Notes: generated by a model from the sequence alone, not told the origin. A stretch of DNA of 64,000 nucleotides from Thermococcus litoralis DSM 5473 (GCF_000246985.2 NC_022084.1:825246-889245); one strand, 5' to 3'. Positions 47,419 through 57,597 are shown, numbered from the stretch's first letter. Program-made: numbers and translations.

Positions 47419-49511
47419 CAGTCCTCCCTCCATACTCTCAGGGTAATCTGTACAGGCTCAAAAAGTCCCGGAATTTCCCCCATATCAACGAAAGAAATTT
47501 TAACCTCTTCTGAAAGATCAACGTCTATCGGATTACTCTGAGAGCCATCGAAGGGCGTTTCTCTCCATTCTCCGGGATTTGAGTCCTCCCTATAGTTGAG
47601 TTTATCGAAGAGTCTCAAGATTGCATCATCAACAGCATAACCTCTCTCTGTATCAGGGTTGAGGTCGTCAATTGATATAGACCTATATGGAGGATCCCCA
47701 ACAAGTATATTCTTTTCCACAATTCTGGAGGAACCGTTGTAGTAGTAAGTTAGATTGTATCCTCTGTATGTCGAATAACCCTGGAGCAAGTAGGGAAATA
47801 CGTCTCCATACCCAGCATATCCCTGGATGAAGTATTTTATGATACCCCTTGTTTCTCCATCTCTAACATAGGAGCTTCCACCAGTCATTCTGATTTCAAA
47901 AGTGTTCTCCTGCCCTGGAACCATCATCCAGTCGTAGAGCCTTGTATACGCTACTCTAATGGCATATCTCCCTAAAGGTCCCCGATAGAACATTTGGTCG
48001 TTTTCCCAGAGCTCCTGATAAGTTGAATAGCCTACAAATCTATACCCCACCCAGAAATCAGCGTACCATGCGGTAGTATTTTCTGGCAAGGAATACCTTA
48101 CCTGAAGCCCACTCCCATCGTATGTGACCCTTGGATCGCCGTAGGGGAAGTAAACTGATAAGGGAATGCTGTACTGGGTTGTTAAGATTTTTGGAATATA
48201 GTCAATTTTGACGTAAGAGTCTGGATAACCATAAATCCTCCGCTCCCTATTTGCTCCATCATTGTAATCGTCACCTTCGTAGTACCAGTTTCCATCATCA
48301 TAATAGGCATCAAATCCAACGACGAAATCAAAAACCATCTTGCTGAGGTTCTCATAAGTTACACCAATGTTGCTCAATGCACTCTTTATTTCGCTGTCTG
48401 TAAACTCTATTGTAGCATTTCCATTTGTGTTTCCATCTTTTTCATAAAGAAGCGTTAAATCTCCTCCAAACCCATAGTAGAGACGAACTTTCCCTATGTT
48501 GTAGATTTCAAATTTCATGTTTATTGATGTTATATTTCCAGGCACAAAAGTTTCAAATAAATACATTATTCCTGTTCTATCCGAGGTAACATCATACACC
48601 TTTACCATCCCCGGATCTTCCACACTGAAACTGCTGCTGTTATATTTAATGTACAGCGTAGTGCCACTCGCGGAACCTATTTCATCAGATCCTCTAGAAA
48701 ATACTAGGGATATAATATTGTCCCCTTTTCCGAGATAATCCTCTAGGTTGTTTAGGTTAACTTGGCCATAGCTCCTACTGATCCAACTGTTATTTATATA
48801 GACATCGATGCGTTCCTCCCGCCTTGAGACAAACTTTCCATCAGCACTAATTGGAGTTGCATCCATAGGAAGAGATATAACTCTAGTTATATTGAGCACG
48901 TTGTATCCATCATCAGCACCCGCAAGGACTCTAAACCACCCATAAAGCTCCTCTCTCTCAACAGTTGCTCTCGTCAAATACGCTCTCGCCATGTATCCCC
49001 TCGGCGTCTGGTTGTACTTGTATCCGCTCAAGGTGAGCGTTGCGGGAGAAACCTCAAAAGCCTTTGAGTAATCCCCGCCGACCTTTCTAAGATAAGAGCT
49101 CGTGTAGTTGTTTATAAGCAGTTCATAGTAGTAGCCCTCAAGAGTCTTGTTCAAAAGGTATCCCAGAATCAGCTCCGCCTTATGGGTGAGGTTTTTCTCG
49201 GGGAAAAGATCCCTAGTTGCCCAGTAAGTGGCGATTATATCAAGGGGACTCATGTCTGGGGTCACAAGAGGCTCATCGAGAACACCACTATTGCTCCAGT
49301 TTTCCAAAATTTCTGGAGGAACAAGCTCCTTAAGAGGAACATTTCTTAGGGTTGTGAGAACATCTTCAGCTTTGTACTTGCTCCCCTCTCTTAATGAAGT
49401 CGTGTAAACATTTGTATTATCTATAATAGCAACCATGCCACTAACAAACACCACAACCAAAATCAACGACAGCAGAGCATCAAGCGTGAATACAAACCCT
49501 CTCCTCCTCAT
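47418..49511 (-). CDS. Large extracellular protein with pilin-like N-terminus
   Basis: A 697-aa protein starting MRRRGFVFTLDALLSLILVV, a basic tip and a hydrophobic helix with an acidic residue near its start, as in type IV pilin-like proteins. The remainder is beta-rich, full of Tyr, Gly, Asn and N-glycosylation sites, with no named domain. It overlaps both neighbours by a few bases. Likely an outer component assembled with the smaller pilins upstream. Confidence 0.65.
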   Translation of the reverse strand: MRRRGFVFTLDALLSLILVVVFVSGMVAIIDNTNVYTTSLREGSKYKAEDVLTTLRNVPLKELVPPEILENWSNSGVLDEPLVTPDMSPLDIIATYWATRDLFPEKNLTHKAELILGYLLNKTLEGYYYELLINNYTSSYLRKVGGDYSKAFEVSPATLTLSGYKYNQTPRGYMARAYLTRATVEREELYGWFRVLAGADDGYNVLNITRVISLPMDATPISADGKFVSRREERIDVYINNSWISRSYGQVNLNNLEDYLGKGDNIISLVFSRGSDEIGSASGTTLYIKYNSSSFSVEDPGMVKVYDVTSDRTGIMYLFETFVPGNITSINMKFEIYNIGKVRLYYGFGGDLTLLYEKDGNTNGNATIEFTDSEIKSALSNIGVTYENLSKMVFDFVVGFDAYYDDGNWYYEGDDYNDGANRERRIYGYPDSYVKIDYIPKILTTQYSIPLSVYFPYGDPRVTYDGSGLQVRYSLPENTTAWYADFWVGYRFVGYSTYQELWENDQMFYRGPLGRYAIRVAYTRLYDWMMVPGQENTFEIRMTGGSSYVRDGETRGIIKYFIQGYAGYGDVFPYLLQGYSTYRGYNLTYYYNGSSRIVEKNILVGDPPYRSISIDDLNPDTERGYAVDDAILRLFDKLNYREDSNPGEWRETPFDGSQSNPIDVDLSEEVKISFVDMGEIPGLFEPVQITLRVWRED

Positions 49512-50986
49512 CTGTCATCCCACACGAGAAGTTTTATTATAGCATCGTCAAACTTGGGCTCAAGCATGTACCTTATCTCCGGAATAAACTCGATCTCAAC
49601 CTCATCCCTTGACCAGCCTTCTAAGGAGTAAAGCCATAAAAGGAGTATCTTGTTCTGAGTATCCGTCGATCCAAAGAGCTCCTTAAAGGGAACTGTTATT
49701 GTCCCGTTGAAGCCCTTGTATGACTTCAACTTCTGGGTTCTGGTTTCGTTTTCATATTCGTACCATACAAGCGTTGCATTTAAATCGCTTTGATTCCCAT
49801 AAACGAAGAATCCTCTTATCTCGGTGCCAAGCTGGCTTATTAAAGTTAGGTTTCCATAACTTGATGAGTTAACTTTGATCCTGACCACTTCCCCATCCAT
49901 GACCTTGTACTTCATAAACCCGTAAACGAGAGGCTCTTCGTCTGAAGGTCCAGCAGAAAGATTGTATACTGGTCTTAAAAATACAAAAGTCCTCTCAACA
50001 GGCTCAATCCAAGGTGATCTTTGCATAGATGCTTTTATCGTCGCTTCATCCTCTACAAAGGTCTTGTTTATGAATGCAATAGTGTAGAGAGGTTCACTCA
50101 AGTCATAAAAGTCTCTGGAGCGGTTGTAGGTGGAGGTAAGGTTGGGGAAGGTGTTATCATATGAGGAAACTGTTATTATTAGTGAGCCATGGCCAGTTAT
50201 GCTGAATCTTATGTCCCCTTCTTCACAGTTCCCTCTTCCAAAATTCATTTGAAACCCCTTGCTTACCTCTATATCTATATAAATTTCAATAATCGAGTTA
50301 CTGGGGATTAAATATTTCTCTTGTTCAGCCCTTCTAGCCAATACATAAACAGGTTCTGCAACTACAAACTTTAGGTAATCACCTTGATGGAGGTCTATCC
50401 TGTTGCCACTAATTAAATCACAAATTTCTTCATTGATGAAGATATTCCCACTATGTCGAAGGTATATATAACTGACCGAAAAGGGGTCTGGATCCATGCC
50501 GGGGTTATCATCAGTGGATATTACAAAATTTACAGTTTCTGCTCCAGGCCCTAATCCCTTAAAAGTCTTGTTATATAGATAAACCCTCGGGAACCTCCCT
50601 TTAACACTCACGTTAAACTTTGAAACGTAAAATTCAAACATAAAATCTTTTCCTCTCGCCAACTGGTCAAATATCTCCGTTAAGTTCCCCTTTGACCTAT
50701 TAAGAGCAAGTATCTTTTCATAATCCAAGGCGTAAGAGTAATTTCCATGCCTTAATCCAATCATTTTAACACCGCTCACATTCTCCTCCCAATCCTCTGG
50801 ATATCCGGGATTTTTGGTCAAAACATCGAGCATGTTATTGGCTATGTTTGCCCTATCATACCAGTCCAAAAGGTTGGTTATCTCAGCCCTAATCATATCG
50901 TTCGTGTTCATCACTACCCCAACGACCATTACAACGATAACCAATGAAAGCAGGGCATCTATCGAAAGCAACTGACCTTTTCTCAT
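49508..50986 (-). CDS. Extracellular protein with pilin-like N-terminus
   Basis: A 492-aa protein starting MRKGQLLSIDALLSLVIVVM; the KGQ before the helix resembles the class III (pilin) signal cleaved by archaeal prepilin peptidases. The rest is polar and beta-rich with N-x-S/T sites. It overlaps the upstream pilin-like gene by 4 bp (ATGA). Confidence 0.68.
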   Translation of the reverse strand: MRKGQLLSIDALLSLVIVVMVVGVVMNTNDMIRAEITNLLDWYDRANIANNMLDVLTKNPGYPEDWEENVSGVKMIGLRHGNYSYALDYEKILALNRSKGNLTEIFDQLARGKDFMFEFYVSKFNVSVKGRFPRVYLYNKTFKGLGPGAETVNFVISTDDNPGMDPDPFSVSYIYLRHSGNIFINEEICDLISGNRIDLHQGDYLKFVVAEPVYVLARRAEQEKYLIPSNSIIEIYIDIEVSKGFQMNFGRGNCEEGDIRFSITGHGSLIITVSSYDNTFPNLTSTYNRSRDFYDLSEPLYTIAFINKTFVEDEATIKASMQRSPWIEPVERTFVFLRPVYNLSAGPSDEEPLVYGFMKYKVMDGEVVRIKVNSSSYGNLTLISQLGTEIRGFFVYGNQSDLNATLVWYEYENETRTQKLKSYKGFNGTITVPFKELFGSTDTQNKILLLWLYSLEGWSRDEVEIEFIPEIRYMLEPKFDDAIIKLLVWDDR

Positions 50987-51459
50987 CCTCTCTCCACCCT
51001 CACCTTTATCCTCACGACCTTTCCGCCATACTTTAGGGTTCCCGAGGAGTTTGTAAACCTAAAGCTCTGAAGTAAATCTTTCTCAATAAAGTCCTTTATC
51101 GTTTCATTTAAGTTAGCGATGCTTGCCACGGAGGAAAATGGGGTGCTTATGGTTATGGTTATATTGGCATCTCTTTCACTTTCTTCGGATTCTAGGGTTT
51201 TGATTGCCAGGTGAGGATTCCCCTCAGCATTATGAATCTCCTCCATCACCGAGTTTAGCAGAGTGTAGGGCTCCTCGTCGCTCATTACGCCCGTGTTTAG
51301 GTAGGTAATAGCCTTGGATGTTGAACTCCTAACAGCACTAACTATCGCCATGTTCGTACTGTTGTCTGTGTAGGATGGGATAATAAGGATCAATCCGATG
51401 AAAATGATCGAGAGGATAAACACCATCTCAATTGCTGTCTGAGCTCGTGATGTTCGCAT
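50983..51459 (-). CDS. Type IV pilin-like protein
   Basis: About 158 aa, starting MRTSRAQTAIEMVFILSIIF. Q-T-A-I-E-M is a class III signal peptide pattern with the conserved glutamate inside the helix. GGTGAT lies before the ATG; the longer frame to 51471 is not needed. It overlaps the next pilin gene upstream by 32 bp in another frame, which means strong translational coupling. Confidence 0.7.
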   Translation of the reverse strand: MRTSRAQTAIEMVFILSIIFIGLILIIPSYTDNSTNMAIVSAVRSSTSKAITYLNTGVMSDEEPYTLLNSVMEEIHNAEGNPHLAIKTLESEESERDANITITISTPFSSVASIANLNETIKDFIEKDLLQSFRFTNSSGTLKYGGKVVRIKVRVERG

Positions 51460-51862
51460 AGAGCATATCACCTACTTTCACGGTTTTTATCCAAAATGTA
51501 TCGTTGCTCTCAACAACTATCGATGCGTTAGCTATGGGAACTGTTGAGTTCTTAACAACCCAGTAGCTCTTTCCGCTTACCGTTACGTTTACTATTATTT
51601 TGTTTTCTGCTCCATTGAAGGTTATATTAAACTCTGCACCCTCTATTTGCGGGGGCTCCTCCTTAAGGCTGTAGCCTTCACCCACAGCATAGAGTTTTGC
51701 GGTATGATCAACTATCTCAGCTGAGAATACCCTAACCTTTGCCATTACATCAAAGCTCTCAGCATGGGCTATCTCACTGTTTGAGAGATAAATGAGATTT
51801 AACACTGTTAAGGTTACCAGCACAAACGCAAAAAGCAAGTCCAAGCTTATCTGAGCCCTCAT
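51428..51862 (-). CDS. Type IV pilin-like protein
   Basis: About 144 aa, starting MRAQISLDLLFAFVLVTL, a class III signal of the Q-x-S-x-D/E type. The exposed domain is small and beta-rich with several N-x-S/T sites (NITF, NVTV, NSTV). The ATG follows GGTGGTTAGC. Confidence 0.72.
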   Translation of the reverse strand: MRAQISLDLLFAFVLVTLTVLNLIYLSNSEIAHAESFDVMAKVRVFSAEIVDHTAKLYAVGEGYSLKEEPPQIEGAEFNITFNGAENKIIVNVTVSGKSYWVVKNSTVPIANASIVVESNDTFWIKTVKVGDMLYANITSSDSN

Positions 51863-51863
51863 G

Positions 51864-52565
51864 CTAACCACCGGGCTTAATGTTTATCTTGAGCTCTCCA
51901 CTTGTGGAGTTAAACACCCAGGTTTCGTTCTTATCGGGATTCCACTCCACAACTATCTTCAGAGTCGTTGGGGTTACATCAGGGAAAAGCAATACACCAT
52001 TGTAGGGAGTTAGATTCAGGGTTAAGATACTTGGCGAATAGAGGGTTCCGTTGTATTGAATGCTAACTAAAGCGTCTCCATACACCGTGAGATTGCTCAA
52101 ATCCTTGTGATACAAAGATTGAGCAAAGAAAAAGTTTTTCTTAGTTGTTTCACTCTCGTCTTGCTTACTTACAATTCCAGAAAGCACACTTGTGGAGGTA
52201 TCGTACTTAGTAAAGTTCAGGGTGTTGTTCAGCTCCAGTATTATAACATACGTCCCATTCTGGTATCCAACCACAAGATAGGGATCTTCATCCATCCCAA
52301 AGGCCTTCTGGAGAAAGTACTTATCCCTCAGATATTTGAACGTGAAGTACTCCGTTGCTTTTGCTCCCGGCCCTTGGGCGTAAACTTGGGAAATTGCATT
52401 GGAAATGGTGTTCGCGAACAGCTTTGCCTCTTCACTAACCTGAATTCTCAACATATCCGAAGACTGTTCGCTTGAGAAAGTTATATTCCTAATTGAGAAG
52501 GTTAGAAGTACCATAAACAGCACGAAGATAAAGAGAAACTCAAGCGAGATTTGGCCTTTTTTCAT
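51864..52565 (-). CDS. Type IV pilin with canonical class III signal
   Basis: About 233 aa, starting MKKGQISLEFLFIFVLFMVL. KGQ-I-S-L-E-F-L-F matches the Q-x-S-x-E-x-x-x-L rule for archaeal type IV pilins exactly. The C-terminal domain has beta strands and glycosylation sites. It is the first pilin of the operon and the best candidate for the major subunit. No assembly ATPase or prepilin peptidase gene is present in the window. Confidence 0.75.
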   Translation of the reverse strand: MKKGQISLEFLFIFVLFMVLLTFSIRNITFSSEQSSDMLRIQVSEEAKLFANTISNAISQVYAQGPGAKATEYFTFKYLRDKYFLQKAFGMDEDPYLVVGYQNGTYVIILELNNTLNFTKYDTSTSVLSGIVSKQDESETTKKNFFFAQSLYHKDLSNLTVYGDALVSIQYNGTLYSPSILTLNLTPYNGVLLFPDVTPTTLKIVVEWNPDKNETWVFNSTSGELKINIKPGG

Positions 52566-52601
52566 ATTTCTCACCACTTACTAATAATAAACACCGTCAA
52601 G

Positions 52602-53219
52602 TTATTTAACACTTTCTTTGTTCTCCCCCTTTACAACTCCAAAAACATTCCCTCCGAGCTTTTTAATTGAGACTCCAAAGTAGTCGTGATTGAAGATCTT
52701 AAATTTATACTGCTCCGCATTCAGCTCATGCTTCTTCAAGAGCTCCCTTAACTCATCGATGAAAAGCTGGGTGAGCTGGTAGTAGCTTATATCTAGGGCG
52801 TGCCTCTTGTAGTCAATTAAGAATACTACAATTGGAAGGGCGCTTAATGGTATAAGAAGCCATGGCTCAGAGTAGATTATCGTAAGACTAATTCCCAAAG
52901 CTATGAAAGCGCCAATTAAAGCTAAGCCGAGCTTGAAAGTGTTCTTAACCCTTTTCATATCTTTAACTTTGTTCTCCCATATCGTGAGAAGAGAAGGATT
53001 GTAAAAGTCAAATGCCGTGTGCCTTTTTCCCTTTGCGATCCTCTGCCTTATTAAATCGTCCCAATCGTCTTCATAGTATATCACTTCTCCCCTGTTCTTT
53101 GCCCTCTCAGCGTCTATTGAGGAGATTATTCTTATCATGTCCTCCGCACTTTCCTTGGCTATATGCGCATAAACCTCCTTCTCATTGAGCTCTAAAGCTA
53201 CTTCAACCGAGTCTTTCAT
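52602..53219 (-). CDS. Membrane protein of unknown function
   Basis: About 205 aa. A charged N-terminal domain (residues 1-90) is followed by two hydrophobic helices (LGLALIGAFIALGISLTIIY and LLIPLSALPIVVFLI) and a charged C-terminal domain (LTQLFIDELRELLKKHELNA). ATG follows GGTGAGGTTG. Its start overlaps the cetZ 3' end by 17 bp. It may tether the CetZ protein to the membrane next to the pilins, a guess based only on position. Confidence 0.65.
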   Translation of the reverse strand: MKDSVEVALELNEKEVYAHIAKESAEDMIRIISSIDAERAKNRGEVIYYEDDWDDLIRQRIAKGKRHTAFDFYNPSLLTIWENKVKDMKRVKNTFKLGLALIGAFIALGISLTIIYSEPWLLIPLSALPIVVFLIDYKRHALDISYYQLTQLFIDELRELLKKHELNAEQYKFKIFNHDYFGVSIKKLGGNVFGVVKGENKESVK

Positions 53220-54306
53220 CAACCTCACCTGGATAGATGTCGTCAAAGTCCGGCAATCCAGTTAAAAGTTCTTTTTTCTTTGTTTCGGCTTCTTCCTTTG
53301 CCTTCATAAATGCATGGGCGTATTTTTTGGCAGTAACCACTATATCCTCTATGCTCTTGCTCTCGTATATACCGCTCAAAAGTGTCACAACTTCTATCTC
53401 CTTCTCCCTTGGATCTGGATAAAAGCCGCGGAAAATCTGCTTGCCCTTTATTTTTCTTGTTAGATATTCAAGGGCTTCAAAGATGTCCTTTGCCTTTAGG
53501 AGCTCTGGTGGGCCATGGATGGCAACCAATCCATAAAGGGCTGACTCTATGTTAGCCTCAAGGTAGAGCCCTTCATTTTCAAAGGACTTTAAGATTAGGC
53601 GAGAGAGGTTTTTAACTTTATTAGCCTCAGCTTTCGCATAGCCCACTGTGGCAAAGCTTCCAAAGGCGTTGAGAACGAACTTTAAGTCACTTGCGTCAAG
53701 CGTCTGCTCACCTGGAACATCTATTAAAGCCAAAAGGGAGGCTATTCTCTCAACTATCGTGTAGTTTATCTTTTCATAAGCTTTGGATATATCCTCTGCA
53801 CTTTCCTTCAGCTTGTTGTTGTCTATCGCTATTATCGAGTCAACTACCTTAGAGAGCTTGTCTATGGTTATTGCCGCGTTTATTGTGGGCCTTATGCCCT
53901 CTTCCTTCAGGGGCAGAGCACCTATGGCAACTACAAGAGAATCAGGGTATTCTTCCTTTAGTGCCTCTGCCAAGACTGGAGCCCCACCTGCTCCAGTCCC
54001 TCCTCCGAAGCCAAATGTTAGAAAGAAGATATCAACGTCGCTGTAGCCGACCATGGAGCTTATTTTTTTCATTACCAATGGCAGATCCCTCTTAATAGCC
54101 TCCCTTCCCAGTACTGGATTGGCGTTTACCCCTTTTCCACCAGTTAAGCTTTCCCCAACGAGTATTCTCCTCTCCTCTGGAATGTGCTTTAAATACTCTA
54201 GATCGCTCTTGGAAGTGTTTATGGCTAGTGCCTCAAAATCAACTAAAGCGAATAGGTCAGCTATCTTCGTTCCGCACTGACCAACTCCAATGATTAAAGC
54301 CCTCAC
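53203..54306 (-). CDS. cetZ: CetZ-family tubulin-like GTPase
   Basis: A 367-aa tubulin-superfamily protein. The N-terminus RALIIGVGQCGTKIADLF and the tubulin signature FLTFGFGGGTGAGGAPVLAEAL mark the GTP-binding core; ALPLKEEGIRPTINAAI follows. It lacks the FtsZ-typical C-terminal tail and reads closer to CetZ, a family linked to cell shape and motility in haloarchaea. It starts with GTG behind GGTGAAATT. It is embedded among surface-protein genes rather than division genes, so a role in positioning or assembling the surface structure is plausible. Confidence 0.85.
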   Translation of the reverse strand: MRALIIGVGQCGTKIADLFALVDFEALAINTSKSDLEYLKHIPEERRILVGESLTGGKGVNANPVLGREAIKRDLPLVMKKISSMVGYSDVDIFFLTFGFGGGTGAGGAPVLAEALKEEYPDSLVVAIGALPLKEEGIRPTINAAITIDKLSKVVDSIIAIDNNKLKESAEDISKAYEKINYTIVERIASLLALIDVPGEQTLDASDLKFVLNAFGSFATVGYAKAEANKVKNLSRLILKSFENEGLYLEANIESALYGLVAIHGPPELLKAKDIFEALEYLTRKIKGKQIFRGFYPDPREKEIEVVTLLSGIYESKSIEDIVVTAKKYAHAFMKAKEEAETKKKELLTGLPDFDDIYPGEVDERLG

Positions 54307-54313
54307 AGTAATT

Positions 54314-56536
54314 TCACCTCACGAATTCTCCCATTAATTCTGGAGTCCAAGGAGTATCGTACCGGTACCATGCAACAACAGCAGGCCCTTTGAAATACTT
54401 GAACATACCTAAATCAAATATCTCCCTAACCACTCTAGAGCTTCCATTGTAAAGAACAAAGAGCATGTAATTTTGTTCATGTTTTCCAGCAACGATTACC
54501 CCTGAATCTTTAAGAGGATAATAATGCCCGTTTACAATTAGTTTGGAATTCTCTACTTCCATTGAGACTGCTGGATTATATTCACTTATGTTAAAATCAT
54601 CTAAACCTCCTATAATTACATAGTTTGAGTTCTTAAATCCCTCAAACTCTGACAGTGGAAGTGTTCTATTAAGGTGTTTTTCTAGTGCGTTCCGGACAAA
54701 GCTAGCGGTGTAGTACTTTCCGGAGGTGTAAACAACTTTAAAGTCTTCTTTTTCCAAAACTCTGTTAACCCACCAGATGTCTATCCCATACGTTGGGGTG
54801 TAGAGAACATTCAATATAAGTGGAATTTCAACCAAGTTTCCTCTGCTTGTTATTTCATTTCTGTGATCCATGACCCAACTGATGAACTCATCACGATAGT
54901 TGTAGCCAAGAGAACTCAGAAGAGCAATTGCCCTAGCAGTTAAATCTGTTCTAGGTTCCCCTTCGTATATCAAGACATTATAGATATGTAATTCCTTTAC
55001 ATTAGCCCACCTTCCATCAGTTCCCCTTTGGTCTATTAACCACTCTATGTTACGTTGCAACTCATCTTTGCTGGAAATGGGGAGTAATGCTTCAAGAACT
55101 TCAAGAGTGGTTTCTACTTCTGGAGTAATCATGTACGGGTAGTATTCTGTTTGGACATAAGTCCCCCACCCGCCTTCCGAGATTGAAAGCAACCATCTTT
55201 TGGCTTCTTGAATGTCTTGGTCACTAGGAGGCACGCCTAGAGCTAAGAGAGCCTTTACTGCCAATGCCGTATCTTTGGGCTGTGGGCCTAGAACATTTCC
55301 CCATAACCCATCCTTAAGCTTTAGGCTTTTTATAATCTCTATATTTTCCTTTTTCTCGTTTCCGTCAAGCATATTGAACCTAGCCAAGAGCAAAATATTA
55401 TACACGTACCTTGGAGAAAGCTCTCTTTTCCTTAGAACTTCTTTTTTGTTTACTGATAATTTTTCTCTCGCCCATTCCAGAGCTTTGTCTACTCCTTCAC
55501 GAGAGAAACAGTACTCAATGTTTGAAAGAACATAATACGTTGCAATCTCGTTTGAGGGGTATCCCTCAAGATAACTCCATCCTCCATCTGGATTTTGAGA
55601 TGAAAGTATAACGGAGCATAACTCTCTAGAAAAACTCGCTAATGCTGGAGGCAGACCCAGTTCTGCATATCCAATATCTAATGTTGCCAGAGCTGAAGTT
55701 GTTATAACGTCTCTTTCGACTAATCCCTCAGGTTTATTTGCCCAATAAACAAAACTATCTTCATCCTTTAGATTCTCAAGTTCGGCAAGAAGAACCGCAG
55801 TTTTAAAACTCAACCCTTCATAGTTCAGCAGAGCATATGTAAGTAGAGCTTTTTCTTCTATAGTGATATCCTTGGAGTTGACGAGCTCCCATGCTTTTTC
55901 TATTAATGAGGAGTCTATTTTATAACCGACACTTTTATATGCCAGGATTCTTAAAGCCAGAGCTTTTCCCTCTCTCAGTTCAGTCTTTTCGACATTTTCT
56001 AAGAATTCAACTGCATTTTTTATGTTCTCATTTTCTGCGGAGTATCCATTCTCACCAAGTGCCCAGATAGCCATAACTGTTGGATAAAACTCAGGTAGTG
56101 TGTTTGGAACGTATCCCCATCCATTCACACTGTAAGAATTCAGCAAGAATCTTATTCCAGAGGTAACAGCATTAGAGATGTCCCTATATGGGGAAGTCCC
56201 TCTTTCGTACAATGAAATTGCCGATTTTAACGCTATAATAGCATAGGACGTATCCACAACATTGCTTGTGCTCCCTTCATAATATCCCCATCCTCCGTCT
56301 TCATTTTGTCTGTAAAGCAAAGAATATGCTATGGAAGTGATATTGTCAATGGACAAATTACTGGCCATTCCATAGCTCATAGTCAAAGCAAGTAAAGACA
56401 AGCTCATTTCTTCTGTAGTCTCTGCATATTCTTCCCCTTGAAGAAGGAATCTAACTGATGAGTCTAAAATAGGCACTGCCCCGGCATAAGGAAGTATCAT
56501 CATCACAACAAGCAAGACAGGAACAACTCTCTTCAT
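54314..56536 (-). CDS. Secreted prenyltransferase/squalene-cyclase-fold protein
   Basis: A 740-aa protein with an N-terminal signal or anchor (MKRVVPVLLVVMMILPYAGA). Residues 60-520 contain repeated helices with QW-like motifs (DGGWGYYEG, NGWGYVPN, DGGWSYLEG, DGLWGN, GGWGTYV, DGRWANV), the alpha-alpha toroid of prenyltransferases and terpenoid cyclases. No DxDD or DDxxD catalytic motif was seen, so it may be a binding scaffold as in other surface proteins of this fold. First gene of the CetZ-pilin operon, 7 bp before cetZ. Confidence 0.75.
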   Translation of the reverse strand: MKRVVPVLLVVMMILPYAGAVPILDSSVRFLLQGEEYAETTEEMSLSLLALTMSYGMASNLSIDNITSIAYSLLYRQNEDGGWGYYEGSTSNVVDTSYAIIALKSAISLYERGTSPYRDISNAVTSGIRFLLNSYSVNGWGYVPNTLPEFYPTVMAIWALGENGYSAENENIKNAVEFLENVEKTELREGKALALRILAYKSVGYKIDSSLIEKAWELVNSKDITIEEKALLTYALLNYEGLSFKTAVLLAELENLKDEDSFVYWANKPEGLVERDVITTSALATLDIGYAELGLPPALASFSRELCSVILSSQNPDGGWSYLEGYPSNEIATYYVLSNIEYCFSREGVDKALEWAREKLSVNKKEVLRKRELSPRYVYNILLLARFNMLDGNEKKENIEIIKSLKLKDGLWGNVLGPQPKDTALAVKALLALGVPPSDQDIQEAKRWLLSISEGGWGTYVQTEYYPYMITPEVETTLEVLEALLPISSKDELQRNIEWLIDQRGTDGRWANVKELHIYNVLIYEGEPRTDLTARAIALLSSLGYNYRDEFISWVMDHRNEITSRGNLVEIPLILNVLYTPTYGIDIWWVNRVLEKEDFKVVYTSGKYYTASFVRNALEKHLNRTLPLSEFEGFKNSNYVIIGGLDDFNISEYNPAVSMEVENSKLIVNGHYYPLKDSGVIVAGKHEQNYMLFVLYNGSSRVVREIFDLGMFKYFKGPAVVAWYRYDTPWTPELMGEFVR

Positions 56537-56619
56537 TCTCGGCACCTCTAAACCAGCTTTTACCAATTACCTAATTAAGTATTACTCACTCAAAACAAAT
56601 AAAGGTTGCGGAAGAAGAG

Positions 56620-57597
56620 CTAGTGTTTTATAAAGCGATCCTTTTTGCTGATGTCATCCCTCATTATCAAAACAACCCTGCTTGGGGGGTACTCATCTTC
56701 TATGTGGTATCCGGGGAGGTATTTCACAAGTTCCTCGGCAAATGCCTTTATGTCCCCATGGCTTGGCATGTTGTTGATCGTTAACCTGTTCCTTGAGAAG
56801 CCCACGAACATGTAAGCCTTAGCTTCGAGGAACATTGGCTTAGCTTTCATTATGAGCTTTGCATAGCCCTCTGGATTGTGCATGTTTTCGCCCTTAACAA
56901 GGGTAAGCCTTATGACCGTCCTTATTGGAAGATCGCGCATAAGCTCAAGCGTTCTGTTTATCCTCTCCCATCCATCTGGAATCATTGGCACGTTTACCCT
57001 CTGGTAGGTTTCTTCATCTGGAGCCGTTAAAGAGACGTAGAGCTGTGTAGGGAGTTTATTCTCCTTTATCATCTTCTCCAAAACCTCTGGCTCCGTGCCG
57101 TTGGTAACTATGAAGGTAGTGAACCCTCTTCTGTGAAACTCCTCGACGAGGTCTCCTATCATTGGGTAAAGCATGGGCTCACCGGATAGGCTTATTGCTG
57201 CATGTTTGGGCTCCATGGCCTCTTCAAGCTTTTTGACGTTTATTTGGTCTTTTATTCCCCAGTAGCCGCTTAAAAGTTTTCTTTGAGCTTCAATGCTCTT
57301 CTCAACTATGTAACTTGGCTCATCCCAAGGCTGTGGAAGCTCAACTCCCAGAAAGCCTTCCATTGGGCGCCAGCAGAAGATGCAGTTGTGCGTGCACCAT
57401 GCCGTTACCGGAGTCATCTGCAGACAGCGGTGGGATTGAATTCCATAAAACTTCTGCTTGTAGCAAAAGCGATCATGTTTTATACTCTCCTTTAACCAAT
57501 GACAGAGCTTAACCGAACTGTGATGACCTATGAGAGCGTAATGTTGCTTTTTAAAAAGATTTGCAATCTCTTCAGGCATGTTTGGTTTTACATCCAT
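56620..57597 (-). CDS. taw1: tRNA 4-demethylwyosine synthase (Taw1/TYW1 type)
   Basis: A radical SAM enzyme that makes the tricyclic wyosine base at position 37 of tRNA-Phe from m1G and pyruvate. The 325-aa product has the CxxxCxxC motif WCTHNCIFCWRP, upstream cysteines (LCHWLK, DRFCYKQKFYGIQSHRCLQM) for the second cluster, SLSGEPMLYP and FIVTNGTEPE. ATG 57597 follows GGTGAGGCTA; three residues of the longer frame are dropped. Confidence 0.94.
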   Translation of the reverse strand: MDVKPNMPEEIANLFKKQHYALIGHHSSVKLCHWLKESIKHDRFCYKQKFYGIQSHRCLQMTPVTAWCTHNCIFCWRPMEGFLGVELPQPWDEPSYIVEKSIEAQRKLLSGYWGIKDQINVKKLEEAMEPKHAAISLSGEPMLYPMIGDLVEEFHRRGFTTFIVTNGTEPEVLEKMIKENKLPTQLYVSLTAPDEETYQRVNVPMIPDGWERINRTLELMRDLPIRTVIRLTLVKGENMHNPEGYAKLIMKAKPMFLEAKAYMFVGFSRNRLTINNMPSHGDIKAFAEELVKYLPGYHIEDEYPPSRVVLIMRDDISKKDRFIKH

